Shown one piece after another: positions 6,390-13,779 of a DNA stretch of 21,318 bases. The translations under genes and the position numbers were made by a program. Under the pieces are notes generated by a model. The model worked only from the letters and a program-made list of their open reading frames with translations, did not search any database and had not been told where the DNA came from. Positions within the stretch are counted from its first letter, which is position 1; each line of letters starts with the position of its first letter. The stretch spans positions 1-21,318 of the forward strand of contig JANMTB010000164.1 of the NCBI GenBank assembly GCA_031390045.1, given 5' to 3'. This stretch comes from Aalborgiella sp031390045. GTDB lineage: Bacteria; Pseudomonadota; Gammaproteobacteria; Burkholderiales; Burkholderiaceae_C.

Positions 6390-7025
6390 ATGATGTCTAA
6401 ACTGCGTAAATGGTTGTTTGCTGGTTTGCTGGTCATCGTGCCGATTGCCATAACAGTTTGGTTGCTGGAATGGATGCTGAGCAGTTTGGATAAAACATTG
6501 TTGATTTTGCCCGCTGCATGGCACCCAGACAGGTTGTTGGGTATCCATATCCCCGGCTTTGGCGTCTTGCTGTCGCTGGCGATATTGCTGATAGTGGGTG
6601 CGGCTGCGAGTAACTTTTTGGGTCGCCAATTGATGATTTGGAGTGATGCGTTTTTGAATCGCATTCCAGTTGTGCGTTCTATCTACTCCAGCGTCAAGCA
6701 AGTCTCAGATACATTGTTTGCAGATGGTGGTAGCGCTTTCAGAACGGCTGTGCTCGTGCAATGGCCGCGCGTAGATGTGTGGACGATTGCTTTTGTGACC
6801 GGTACACCGGGTGGCGATGTGGCCAATCATTTGAAGGGCGAGTATTTGAGTGTTTATGTACCAACCACACCTAACCCAACTGGCGGCTACTTTGTGATGT
6901 TGAAGAAGACCGAATGCATTGAGTTGAATATGAGTGTTGATGAAGCCTTGAAATACATCGTGTCTATGGGCGTGGTGTCACCTAATGTACCTCACCATCC
7001 AATACAGAAAAAAATCCAAAAATAA
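6390..7025 (+). CDS. DUF502 family inner-membrane protein
   Basis: The 211-residue protein has two hydrophobic spans near the N-terminus (about 8-29 and 50-75), with the family pattern LLVIVPIAITVWLLEW. A soluble part contains RIPVVRSIYSSVKQVSDTLF and VPTTPNPTGGYFVM, both strong DUF502 signatures. The frame is open to 6279, but those upstream residues are Arg/His-rich, overlap fmdB and lack family similarity. GAGGT at 6378-6382 is well placed for the ATG at 6390 (a second ATG follows at 6393). The function is unknown. It lies between fmdB and aspS, as in many betaproteobacteria. Confidence 0.9.
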   Translation: MMSKLRKWLFAGLLVIVPIAITVWLLEWMLSSLDKTLLILPAAWHPDRLLGIHIPGFGVLLSLAILLIVGAAASNFLGRQLMIWSDAFLNRIPVVRSIYSSVKQVSDTLFADGGSAFRTAVLVQWPRVDVWTIAFVTGTPGGDVANHLKGEYLSVYVPTTPNPTGGYFVMLKKTECIELNMSVDEALKYIVSMGVVSPNVPHHPIQKKIQK

Positions 7026-7053
7026 CTTAACTTTTACGAATACGAGAGAAATT

Positions 7054-8871
7054 ATGGCAATGCGTACCCAATATTGTGGTCTGGTCACTGAAGCTCAGCT
7101 TGGTGAAACAGTGAGTTTGTGCGGATGGGTGAATCGCCGTCGTGACCATGGTGGCGTGATTTTTATCGATCTGCGAGATCGTGAAGGCTACGTTCAAGTG
7201 GTGTGTGACCCTGATCGTGCAGAGATGTTCAAACTAGCCGAAGTGGTGCGCAACGAGTTTTGTATTCAAATCAAAGGCTTGGTGCGTGCGCGACCTGCAG
7301 GCACAGTGAATGACAATTTAAAGAGTGGCAAAATCGAAGTGCTGTGTCATGAGCTGAATGTGCTCAATGCGTCAGTCACACCACCTTTCCAGCTGGATGA
7401 TGAGAATTTGTCTGAAACGACTCGTTTGACGCACCGTGTGCTGGATTTGCGCCGTCCTTACATGCAAAATAACCTGATGCTGCGCTACAAAGTGTCGATG
7501 GAAGTACGTAAGTTTTTGGATGCAAATGGCTTTATTGATATTGAAACGCCAATGTTGACGAAGAGCACGCCCGAAGGTGCGCGTGACTACTTGGTGCCTA
7601 GCCGCGTGCACGACGGGCACTTTTTTGCATTACCGCAATCGCCGCAGTTATTCAAGCAGCTTTTGATGGTGGCTGGCTATGACCGCTACTACCAAATCGT
7701 GAAATGCTTCCGCGACGAAGACTTGCGTGCAGACCGCCAGCCAGAATTCACGCAGATTGATATTGAAACATCGTTCTTAGACGAGCAAGAAATTCGTGAC
7801 ATGTTCCAAGGCATGATCACCACAGTATTTAAAAACACCATGAATGTGGATTTGGGAGAGTTCCCCGTCATGACCTACCAAGACGCCATGCATGTATATG
7901 GCTCAGACAAGCCAGATTTGCGCGTCAGCCTCAAATTCACCGAAGTAACAGATGTGATGGCGGACGTGGATTTCAAAGTCTTTTCAGGCGCTGCAACGAT
8001 GAAAGGCGGCCGAGTGGTCGCCTTGCGCGTTCCAGGTGGTGCGCGCGAGGTTGGCGGTTTGAGCCGTGGCGAGATTGACGGTTACACCGAATTCGTCAAA
8101 ATTTACGGCGCTAAAGGTTTGGCATATATCAAAGTCAATGAATTGGCCAAAGGCCGTGATGGCTTGCAAAGCCCGATTGTTAAAAATATCCACGACAAAG
8201 CGATTGCAGAAGTTTTGGCGCGTACTGGTGCTCAAGATGGTGACTTGATTTTCTTTGGCGCCGACAAAGAGAAGGTTGTGAACGATGCGATTGGTGCACT
8301 GCGCATTAAAATCGGCCACAGTGAGTTTGGCAAAAAGAACGGTTTGTTTGAAAAATCATGGCGCCCAATGTGGGTGGTTGACTTCCCGATGTTTGAGTAC
8401 GACGAGGAAGCGCAGCGCTACACCGCGACGCATCACCCCTTCACGGCACCAAAAGATGGCCACGAAGATTGGATGGTCACCGCGCCAGAGAAATGTATCT
8501 CTAAGGGCTATGACATGGTCTTGAACGGCTGGGAAATGGGCGGTGGTTCGGTCCGTATTCACCGTGCAGATGTGCAGCAAAAAGTCTTTGATGCACTCAA
8601 AATCACACCTGAAGAAGCTCAAATCAAATTCGGCTTCTTGCTAGATGCTTTGCAATATGGCGCACCGCCGCATGGCGGTTTGGCCTTTGGTTTAGACCGT
8701 ATTGTGACCTTGATGACAGGTGCTGAATCCATTCGTGATGTGATTGCTTTCCCTAAAACTCAGCGCGCACAGTGTCTGTTGACTCAAGCGCCTTCTCTGG
8801 TTGACGAAAAACAACTCAAAGAACTGCATATTCGCCTAAGAAATGCAGAGGTCGCTAAAACGGCCACATAG
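7054..8871 (+). CDS. aspS: Aspartyl-tRNA synthetase, probably non-discriminating
   Basis: The 605-residue class II synthetase attaches aspartate to tRNA-Asp. It has an N-terminal OB fold for anticodon binding (residues about 1-110), motif 2 FRDEDLRADRQPEFTQ, the bacterial GAD insertion in the middle, and motif 3 GLAFGLDR near the C-terminus. The open frame extends to 6985 inside the DUF502 gene, but the ATG at 7054 has GAGAG at 7044-7048 and gives the expected N-terminus; an ATG at 7060 is also possible. In the RRRDHGG loop the enzyme has His (H32) where the discriminating E. coli enzyme has Leu. From what is known of Pseudomonas AspRS, His here goes with relaxed specificity that also makes Asp-tRNA-Asn for GatCAB. 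The last 17 bases overlap the convergent yqaA-like gene. Confidence 0.96.
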   Translation: MAMRTQYCGLVTEAQLGETVSLCGWVNRRRDHGGVIFIDLRDREGYVQVVCDPDRAEMFKLAEVVRNEFCIQIKGLVRARPAGTVNDNLKSGKIEVLCHELNVLNASVTPPFQLDDENLSETTRLTHRVLDLRRPYMQNNLMLRYKVSMEVRKFLDANGFIDIETPMLTKSTPEGARDYLVPSRVHDGHFFALPQSPQLFKQLLMVAGYDRYYQIVKCFRDEDLRADRQPEFTQIDIETSFLDEQEIRDMFQGMITTVFKNTMNVDLGEFPVMTYQDAMHVYGSDKPDLRVSLKFTEVTDVMADVDFKVFSGAATMKGGRVVALRVPGGAREVGGLSRGEIDGYTEFVKIYGAKGLAYIKVNELAKGRDGLQSPIVKNIHDKAIAEVLARTGAQDGDLIFFGADKEKVVNDAIGALRIKIGHSEFGKKNGLFEKSWRPMWVVDFPMFEYDEEAQRYTATHHPFTAPKDGHEDWMVTAPEKCISKGYDMVLNGWEMGGGSVRIHRADVQQKVFDALKITPEEAQIKFGFLLDALQYGAPPHGGLAFGLDRIVTLMTGAESIRDVIAFPKTQRAQCLLTQAPSLVDEKQLKELHIRLRNAEVAKTAT

Positions 8872-9346
8872 GAATCTTGCCTGGGAACACATATAGCAAG
8901 AGCGTTGTGATAATGACGTAGCGAAGAAATTTTCCAATAGCCATGTACATCACACATGGCCAAAAAGACAGTTTGAGCCATCCAGCAACGGCGCACAGTG
9001 GGTCTCCGACTATTGGTAGAAAAGAAAATATACACGCTTTGGGCCCAAGTCGCTCCAGCCACTGCAGCGCTTTTGTATGGGTGGCGGATCCTTTGTACTT
9101 ATCCACCGCTCGGTGGGCACCAAAACCCATCCACCAATCAACTGCACCACCCAGCGTGTTTCCTGCTGTAGCAACCAATATTGTTGGCCAAAATAATTCG
9201 GGATTGAGCTTGATTAATCCAAAAACAGCAGGCTCGGAACCCAATGGCAATAGGGTAGCGCTAATAAATGACACGACAAACACGGTACTCAAACCGAATT
9301 TAGGCAATGCCAGCAAAGTTAACAGATGTTCAAGCCAAATTTCCAT
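8855..9346 (-). CDS. YqaA/DedA-like (SNARE-associated) membrane protein
   Basis: The 163-residue protein on the minus strand is rich in hydrophobic segments. Its patterns include FISATLLPLGSEPAVFGL, ATAGNTLGGAVDWWMGFGA and GDPLCAVAGWLKLSFWPCV. The G-N-x-x-G and GDPL segments are typical of the YqaA branch of the DedA/VTT family (E. coli YqaA is 142 residues). DedA relatives act in lipid carrier or phospholipid flipping across the inner membrane and in membrane homeostasis; the YqaA substrate is unknown. It is convergent with aspS, sharing 17 bases, and divergent from dusB with a 76-base gap. Confidence 0.87.
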   Translation of the reverse strand: MEIWLEHLLTLLALPKFGLSTVFVVSFISATLLPLGSEPAVFGLIKLNPELFWPTILVATAGNTLGGAVDWWMGFGAHRAVDKYKGSATHTKALQWLERLGPKACIFSFLPIVGDPLCAVAGWLKLSFWPCVMYMAIGKFLRYVIITTLLLYVFPGKIPMWPF

Positions 9347-9422
9347 GTATCACCTAGTATAGAGCGCTACAATTGTGCTTCATTTTTAAGCAGCTAAACA
9401 AAATCCTTAAATTTTTCAGAGT
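9347..9422. other. Divergent spacer between yqaA-like gene and dusB
   Basis: Only 76 bases separate the two divergent start codons, so promoters for both directions must lie here or inside the genes. Promoter hexamers in either direction are poor matches. The region before the dusB ATG has only CAGAG two bases upstream as a ribosome site, suggesting weak initiation. Confidence 0.35.
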
Positions 9423-10463
9423 ATGAATATCGGTCAATACCTCTTGCCAAATAATTTGTTTGTCGCTCCCATGGCGGGAGTGACAGACAGGCCATTTCGC
9501 AAGCTGTGCAAAAAGCTAGGTGCTGGTTATGCTGTTAGTGAGATGGTGACCTCCAAACGCGAATTGTGGAGCACACTTAAAACATCGCGCCGCGCGAACC
9601 ATGATGGTGAAAGCGCTCCCATCGCGGTACAAATTGCTGGCACCTCTGCTGAGATGATGGCCGAAGCTGCTTTGCACAATATTGATAACGGTGCACAAAT
9701 CATCGACATTAATATGGGTTGCCCTGCCAAGAAAGTCTGCAACAAATGGGCAGGTTCAGCGTTGATGCAAGACGAAGGCCTAGCCTTGTCAATTGTACAA
9801 GCCGTCGTATCAGTCTGTGCACCCCGCAATGTGCCTGTGACCTTGAAAATGCGTACAGGCTGGTGTCAAAGCCATAAAAATGCTGTGGTTTTAGCGCGTG
9901 CTTTTGAGCAAGCGGGTGTGCAAATGCTTGCCGTTCACGGTCGCACCCGTGAGCAAGGTTACAAAGGTGCAGCTGAGTACGAAACAATTGCAGCGGTGAA
10001 ATCAGTCGTTCGGATCCCTGTTGTTGCCAACGGTGACATTACCAGTCCAGAAATAGCACGTGATGTTTTAAATTTCACGGGTGCAGATGCAATCATGGTT
10101 GGTCGAGCAGCGCAGGGTAAACCTTGGATTTTTCGTGAGATTGCCCACTTTATGGCGACTGGTATGTATTTAGCGCCACCTTTGGTTGCTGAAGTGAAGA
10201 GATTGTTGTGTGATCACCTGCTAGACCATTACGAGTTGTATGGTGAATTTGCGGGTGTTCGTACAGCACGCAAGCACATTGGCTGGTACGTGCGGTCATT
10301 GCCCGATGGGGAAGCGTTTCGTAATCGCATGAATACTCTAGAAAGTTGCGAATTGCAGCATGCTGCTGTGGCGCAGTTTTTCGATGAGTTGGCTGATCAG
10401 TATGAGCGCTTACCAGAATTAATTGAAAGCAGTCAAGCTGAAGAAGCTGATTTCATGGTTTAG
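9423..10463 (+). CDS. dusB: tRNA-dihydrouridine synthase B
   Basis: The 346-residue FMN- and NADPH-dependent enzyme reduces specific uridines to dihydrouridine in the tRNA D-loop. It has the TIM-barrel start FVAPMAGVTDRPFRKLCKKLGA, the catalytic segment NMGCPAKKV with Cys100, the FMN-contacting LKMRTGW, VHGRTREQGYKG, and VVANGDI...DAIMVGRAAQGKPW. Length and motifs fit DusB, and it is followed by fis at 39 bases, the same dusB-fis operon order as in E. coli. The AGSALM segment after the catalytic cysteine also matches DusB. Confidence 0.95.
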   Translation: MNIGQYLLPNNLFVAPMAGVTDRPFRKLCKKLGAGYAVSEMVTSKRELWSTLKTSRRANHDGESAPIAVQIAGTSAEMMAEAALHNIDNGAQIIDINMGCPAKKVCNKWAGSALMQDEGLALSIVQAVVSVCAPRNVPVTLKMRTGWCQSHKNAVVLARAFEQAGVQMLAVHGRTREQGYKGAAEYETIAAVKSVVRIPVVANGDITSPEIARDVLNFTGADAIMVGRAAQGKPWIFREIAHFMATGMYLAPPLVAEVKRLLCDHLLDHYELYGEFAGVRTARKHIGWYVRSLPDGEAFRNRMNTLESCELQHAAVAQFFDELADQYERLPELIESSQAEEADFMV

Positions 10464-10502
10464 AAGCTAGAAAATTCAAATAAGTTATCGGACTGTAATG
10501 AG

Positions 10503-10736
10503 ATGAATAAAAAACAAATAGACGAATGCGTGCGGGATAGTTTGGAGGCATACTTCCAAGACTTAGGAGGCGAGCAGCCATGTGCGATGTACGACATGTT
10601 GATTAAGGCGGTTGAAAAACCTTTACTTGAAGTGGTGATGAAGCAAGCAGACAATAACCAATCACGTGCCGCAGAATGGTTGAATCTAAACCGCAATACT
10701 TTGCGCAAAAAACTTTTGGATCATTATTTAATTTAA
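10503..10736 (+). CDS. fis: Fis-family nucleoid/transcription regulator
   Basis: The 77-residue protein ends with the Fis-type helix-turn-helix (QSRAAEWLNLNRNTLRKKL, residues about 54-72) and has an N-terminal helical dimer region containing YDMLIKAVEKPLLEVVM. It is shorter than E. coli Fis (98 residues) because the flexible N-terminal hairpin is reduced, as is usual in betaproteobacteria. Fis bends DNA and adjusts transcription with growth rate. The gene lies 39 bases after dusB and 42 before purH, so all three may share a message. No clear Shine-Dalgarno is visible beyond GAG next to the ATG. Confidence 0.92.
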   Translation: MNKKQIDECVRDSLEAYFQDLGGEQPCAMYDMLIKAVEKPLLEVVMKQADNNQSRAAEWLNLNRNTLRKKLLDHYLI

Positions 10737-10778
10737 TTTATAAAATTTTATCTCTCATCTTTCTCGAAAACATAAATA
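10737..10778. promoter_or_regulatory. AT-rich spacer before purH with 12-bp palindrome
   Basis: This 42-base spacer holds the perfect palindrome ATAAAATTTTAT (10740-10751). TATAAA-like hexamers within it could act as a -10 element for purH. No Shine-Dalgarno lies upstream of the purH ATG (CATAAATAATG). It might be a promoter or an operator, but no known regulator site is recognised. Confidence 0.3.
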
Positions 10779-12362
10779 ATGAATGCATTAATTTCAGTCT
10801 CAGACAAAACCGGCGTTGTAGATTTCGCGCGTGAGCTAGACGCTTTGGGCATCAAGCTTTTGTCTACCGGTGGCACCGCCAAGCTTCTAGCAGAGCAAGG
10901 TTTACCAGTGACTGAAGTCGCTGAACTTACAGGCTTCCCGGAAATGCTCGATGGTCGAGTCAAAACCTTGCATCCAAAAGTACACGGTGGTTTACTCGCC
11001 CGCCGAGACCTGCCAGAGCACATGGCGGCATTGGCGGAGCACAATATCGACATGATTGATTTGTTAGTCGTCAACCTTTACCCCTTTGAATCGACTGTTG
11101 CCAAAGCGGGCTGCACATTAGAAGATGCCATTGAGAACATCGATATTGGTGGCCCTGCGATGGTGCGCTCAGCAGCTAAAAATTGGAAAGATGTTGGCGT
11201 GCTCACTGATGCAAGTCAATATGCATTGGTACTCGCTGAATTGAAAGCTAGTGGCAAGTTGACGGACAAAACAAAATTTGCACTATCTGTAGCTGCTTTT
11301 AATCGCATCAGCCAATACGATGGTGCGATCAGCGACTATTTGTCTCGTATTCAAGAAGACGGGAGCCATGCCCCTTTCCCTGAGCAATCGAATGGTCGTT
11401 TCATTAAATTGCAAGATTTACGTTACGGCGAAAACCCGCACCAGCAAGCTGCTTTTTATCGCGATTTGTACCCAGCACCTGGTTCACTCGTAACAGCTAA
11501 GCAATTGCAGGGTAAAGAGCTAAGCTACAACAATATTGCGGATGCGGATGCGGCTTGGGAGTGCGTGAAAAGTTTTGATGTACCCGCATGTGTGATAGTT
11601 AAGCACGCCAACCCATGCGGTGTTGCAGTCGGGGATGATGCCCTGCAAGCTTATGAGAAGGCGTTTAAAACTGATCCAACCTCAGCATTTGGCGGCATCA
11701 TTGCCTTCAATCGCACTGTGGATGTGCCTGCTGCGCTTCAAATTTCGAAGCAGTTTGTCGAGGTGCTGATGGCGCCGAGCTATACCCCTGAAGCCTTAGA
11801 GCTTTTCAAAGCTAAAGCGAATGTGCGTGTGCTGCAAATTGAATTGCCAGAAGGTGTCGGTAAGGATGGTAATTCTGATTGGGATAATGGCCGCAATGCT
11901 GTTGATATAAAACGAGTTGGTTCTGGCTTGTTGATGCAAACAGCTGACAACCATGAGTTGACATTAGCGGACCTCAAAGTCGTCTCCAAAGTGCAACCAA
12001 CGCCACAACAATTGCAAGACTTATTGTTTGCTTGGAAAGTCGCGAAATATGTCAAATCTAACGCTATCGTATTCTGCGCAGATGGCATGACCATGGGTGT
12101 AGGGGCAGGTCAAATGAGTCGTTTAGATTCGGCGCGTATAGCCAGTATCAAGGCACAACATGCAGGTTTGTCGCTGGGAAATACAGCCGTTGCCAGCGAT
12201 GCTTTTTTCCCGTTCCGTGACGGTTTAGATGTGGTGGTGGATGCGGGCGCGACCAGCGTGATTCAGCCAGGCGGTAGCATGCGCGACCCTGAAGTGATTG
12301 CTGCAGCGGACGAGCGTGGGATTGTGATGGTATTCACAGGTTTGCGTCACTTTAGACATTGA
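10779..12362 (+). CDS. purH: PurH, AICAR transformylase / IMP cyclohydrolase
   Basis: The 527-residue bifunctional enzyme does the last two steps of de novo purine synthesis, AICAR to FAICAR to IMP. The N-terminal IMP cyclohydrolase (MGS-like) domain starts ALISVSDKTGVVDFARELDA with LSTGGTAKLL, GRVKTLHPKVHGGLLARRD and NLYPFE. The transformylase domain carries LRYGENPHQQAAFYRD and the catalytic Lys-His of VIVKHANPCGVA. It ends DGLDVVVDAGATSVIQPGGSMRD...VFTGLRHFRH, as the family does. Length is typical. The glycerate kinase follows after 11 bases, indicating cotranscription. In many relatives ruvC follows purH, so the purine uptake block here is a local arrangement. Confidence 0.97.
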   Translation: MNALISVSDKTGVVDFARELDALGIKLLSTGGTAKLLAEQGLPVTEVAELTGFPEMLDGRVKTLHPKVHGGLLARRDLPEHMAALAEHNIDMIDLLVVNLYPFESTVAKAGCTLEDAIENIDIGGPAMVRSAAKNWKDVGVLTDASQYALVLAELKASGKLTDKTKFALSVAAFNRISQYDGAISDYLSRIQEDGSHAPFPEQSNGRFIKLQDLRYGENPHQQAAFYRDLYPAPGSLVTAKQLQGKELSYNNIADADAAWECVKSFDVPACVIVKHANPCGVAVGDDALQAYEKAFKTDPTSAFGGIIAFNRTVDVPAALQISKQFVEVLMAPSYTPEALELFKAKANVRVLQIELPEGVGKDGNSDWDNGRNAVDIKRVGSGLLMQTADNHELTLADLKVVSKVQPTPQQLQDLLFAWKVAKYVKSNAIVFCADGMTMGVGAGQMSRLDSARIASIKAQHAGLSLGNTAVASDAFFPFRDGLDVVVDAGATSVIQPGGSMRDPEVIAAADERGIVMVFTGLRHFRH

Positions 12363-12373
12363 AATTTTAGTCA

Positions 12374-13732
12374 ATGCCATTACCTGATCCGCGATTGCAA
12401 CCACGCGAATTTTTAACGCAGCTTTTTAATGCTGCAGTAAAACGTGCGTTGCCTTTGCACAATACCGCTGCTTATTTGCCCGAACCACCTAAAAATGGCG
12501 GTCGCATGGTTGTGCTTGGCGCCGGAAAAGCTGCCGCTGCGATGGCGCAAGCTGTGGAGGTGCATTGGCCCGTTGACGTGCCATTGTCGGGCTTGGTGGT
12601 TACCCGATATCACCATACTCCAGCAAGACCAGTTGAACTTGACGGGAAACCTCTCCGCATTGAAATCGTAGAAGCTTCGCATCCCGTGCCGGATGCGGCT
12701 GGTTTGCGAGCTGCGCAACGTATTCTGGATATGACGCAAGGTCTTACCGCGGACGATCTGGTCTTGTGTCTTATTTCAGGTGGTGGTTCAGCGCTGCTGT
12801 CGTTGCCGGTTGAGGGTTTGGACTTTGCAGACAAGCAGCACATCAACCAGGGCTTACTGAATTCAGGTGCGCCAATTTCTGAGATGAATTGCGTACGTAA
12901 ACACTTGTCTTGTATCAAAGGTGGTCGTTTAGCTGCTGCTTGTTTCCCTGCCAAAGTTGTGACCTTGACCATCAGCGACGTTCCCGGAGACGACCCCAGC
13001 ATCATCGCCAGTGGCCCGACCGTACCGGATGACACAACTTGTGCGCAGGCGCTGGCAATTTTGAAGCGCTACAACATTGATGTACCAGCTTTGATTGCTG
13101 AGCAATTGACCTCTGGTGCGCTTGAGACGCCTAAGTCGAACGACCCGATTTTTAAGGGGCACGTCGTGCACATGACGGCAACGCCGCAGCAAAGCTTGGA
13201 GGCCGCTGCCGAATTAGTGCGTAATGCTGGACTACATGCCTATATTTTGAGTGATGACATGGAAGGTGAGTCTCGAGAGGTCGGTACCGTTCATGCGGCG
13301 CTAGCGCGCACTGCGGCTAAAAATACTACAAAAAGTGGGGGGTCCGCCCAGATGCAAATCTTCATTCGACCTTGCGTCATTCTGTCAGGCGGCGAAACTA
13401 CGGTAACGGTTCGCCCGCGCTTAACTGGCTCAGCCAAAGGGCGAGGCGGACGGGCAGGTGAATTTTGCCTCGGTCTGGCACAGTCTTTGCACGGTCTAGG
13501 CAATGTCTATGCTTTGGCTGCTGATACGGACGGCATTGATGGCGTGCAAGACAATGCAGGCGCTTATATTGACCCTACAACACTGGCACGTGCCGAGGTA
13601 CTGGGCATGAAAATTCATGACTTCCTTGATCGCAACGATGCCTATGGATACTTTGAGCCTTTGGGTGATTTGGTTATCACGGGGCCAACTTTTACGAACG
13701 TGAACGATTTCAGAGCGATATTGATACTTTAA
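12374..13732 (+). CDS. Glycerate 2-kinase (GckA/TtuD, MOFRL family)
   Basis: The 452-residue protein is a type II glycerate kinase that phosphorylates D-glycerate to 2-phosphoglycerate with ATP. The N-terminal DUF4147 domain shows VVLGAGKAAAAMAQAVE, LISGGGSALLSLP, CVRKHLSCIKGGRLA and ISDVPGDDPSIIASGPT. The C-terminal MOFRL domain shows ILSGGETTVTVR, GRGGRAGEFCLGLA, AADTDGIDG and GPTFTNVNDFRAILI. Some relatives are labelled hydroxypyruvate reductase (ttuD), but the sequence supports a kinase. It begins 11 bases after purH and ends 47 before the ABC ATPase gene. Glycerate arises from glyoxylate through tartronate semialdehyde, a route used at the end of allantoin breakdown, which could explain the purine neighbours. 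Confidence 0.92.
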   Translation: MPLPDPRLQPREFLTQLFNAAVKRALPLHNTAAYLPEPPKNGGRMVVLGAGKAAAAMAQAVEVHWPVDVPLSGLVVTRYHHTPARPVELDGKPLRIEIVEASHPVPDAAGLRAAQRILDMTQGLTADDLVLCLISGGGSALLSLPVEGLDFADKQHINQGLLNSGAPISEMNCVRKHLSCIKGGRLAAACFPAKVVTLTISDVPGDDPSIIASGPTVPDDTTCAQALAILKRYNIDVPALIAEQLTSGALETPKSNDPIFKGHVVHMTATPQQSLEAAAELVRNAGLHAYILSDDMEGESREVGTVHAALARTAAKNTTKSGGSAQMQIFIRPCVILSGGETTVTVRPRLTGSAKGRGGRAGEFCLGLAQSLHGLGNVYALAADTDGIDGVQDNAGAYIDPTTLARAEVLGMKIHDFLDRNDAYGYFEPLGDLVITGPTFTNVNDFRAILIL

Positions 13733-13779
13733 AGATTCTTGAAATATTTTCTAAAAATTGACTAGAACCAAGCATTCAC

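Noticed and set aside
6985..7053. N-terminal extension of aspS
   Set aside because: It lies in the DUF502 gene tail and is absent from AspRS proteins; the ATG at 7054 has a ribosome site.
8943..9362. 139-codon plus-strand frame opposite the YqaA-like gene
   Set aside because: The minus-strand product has clear family motifs and membrane segments, whereas the plus-strand one does not.
13733..13779. Purine riboswitch upstream of the importer genes
   Set aside because: Only 47 AT-rich bases are available, too short for the aptamer, and no aptamer-like helices are seen.
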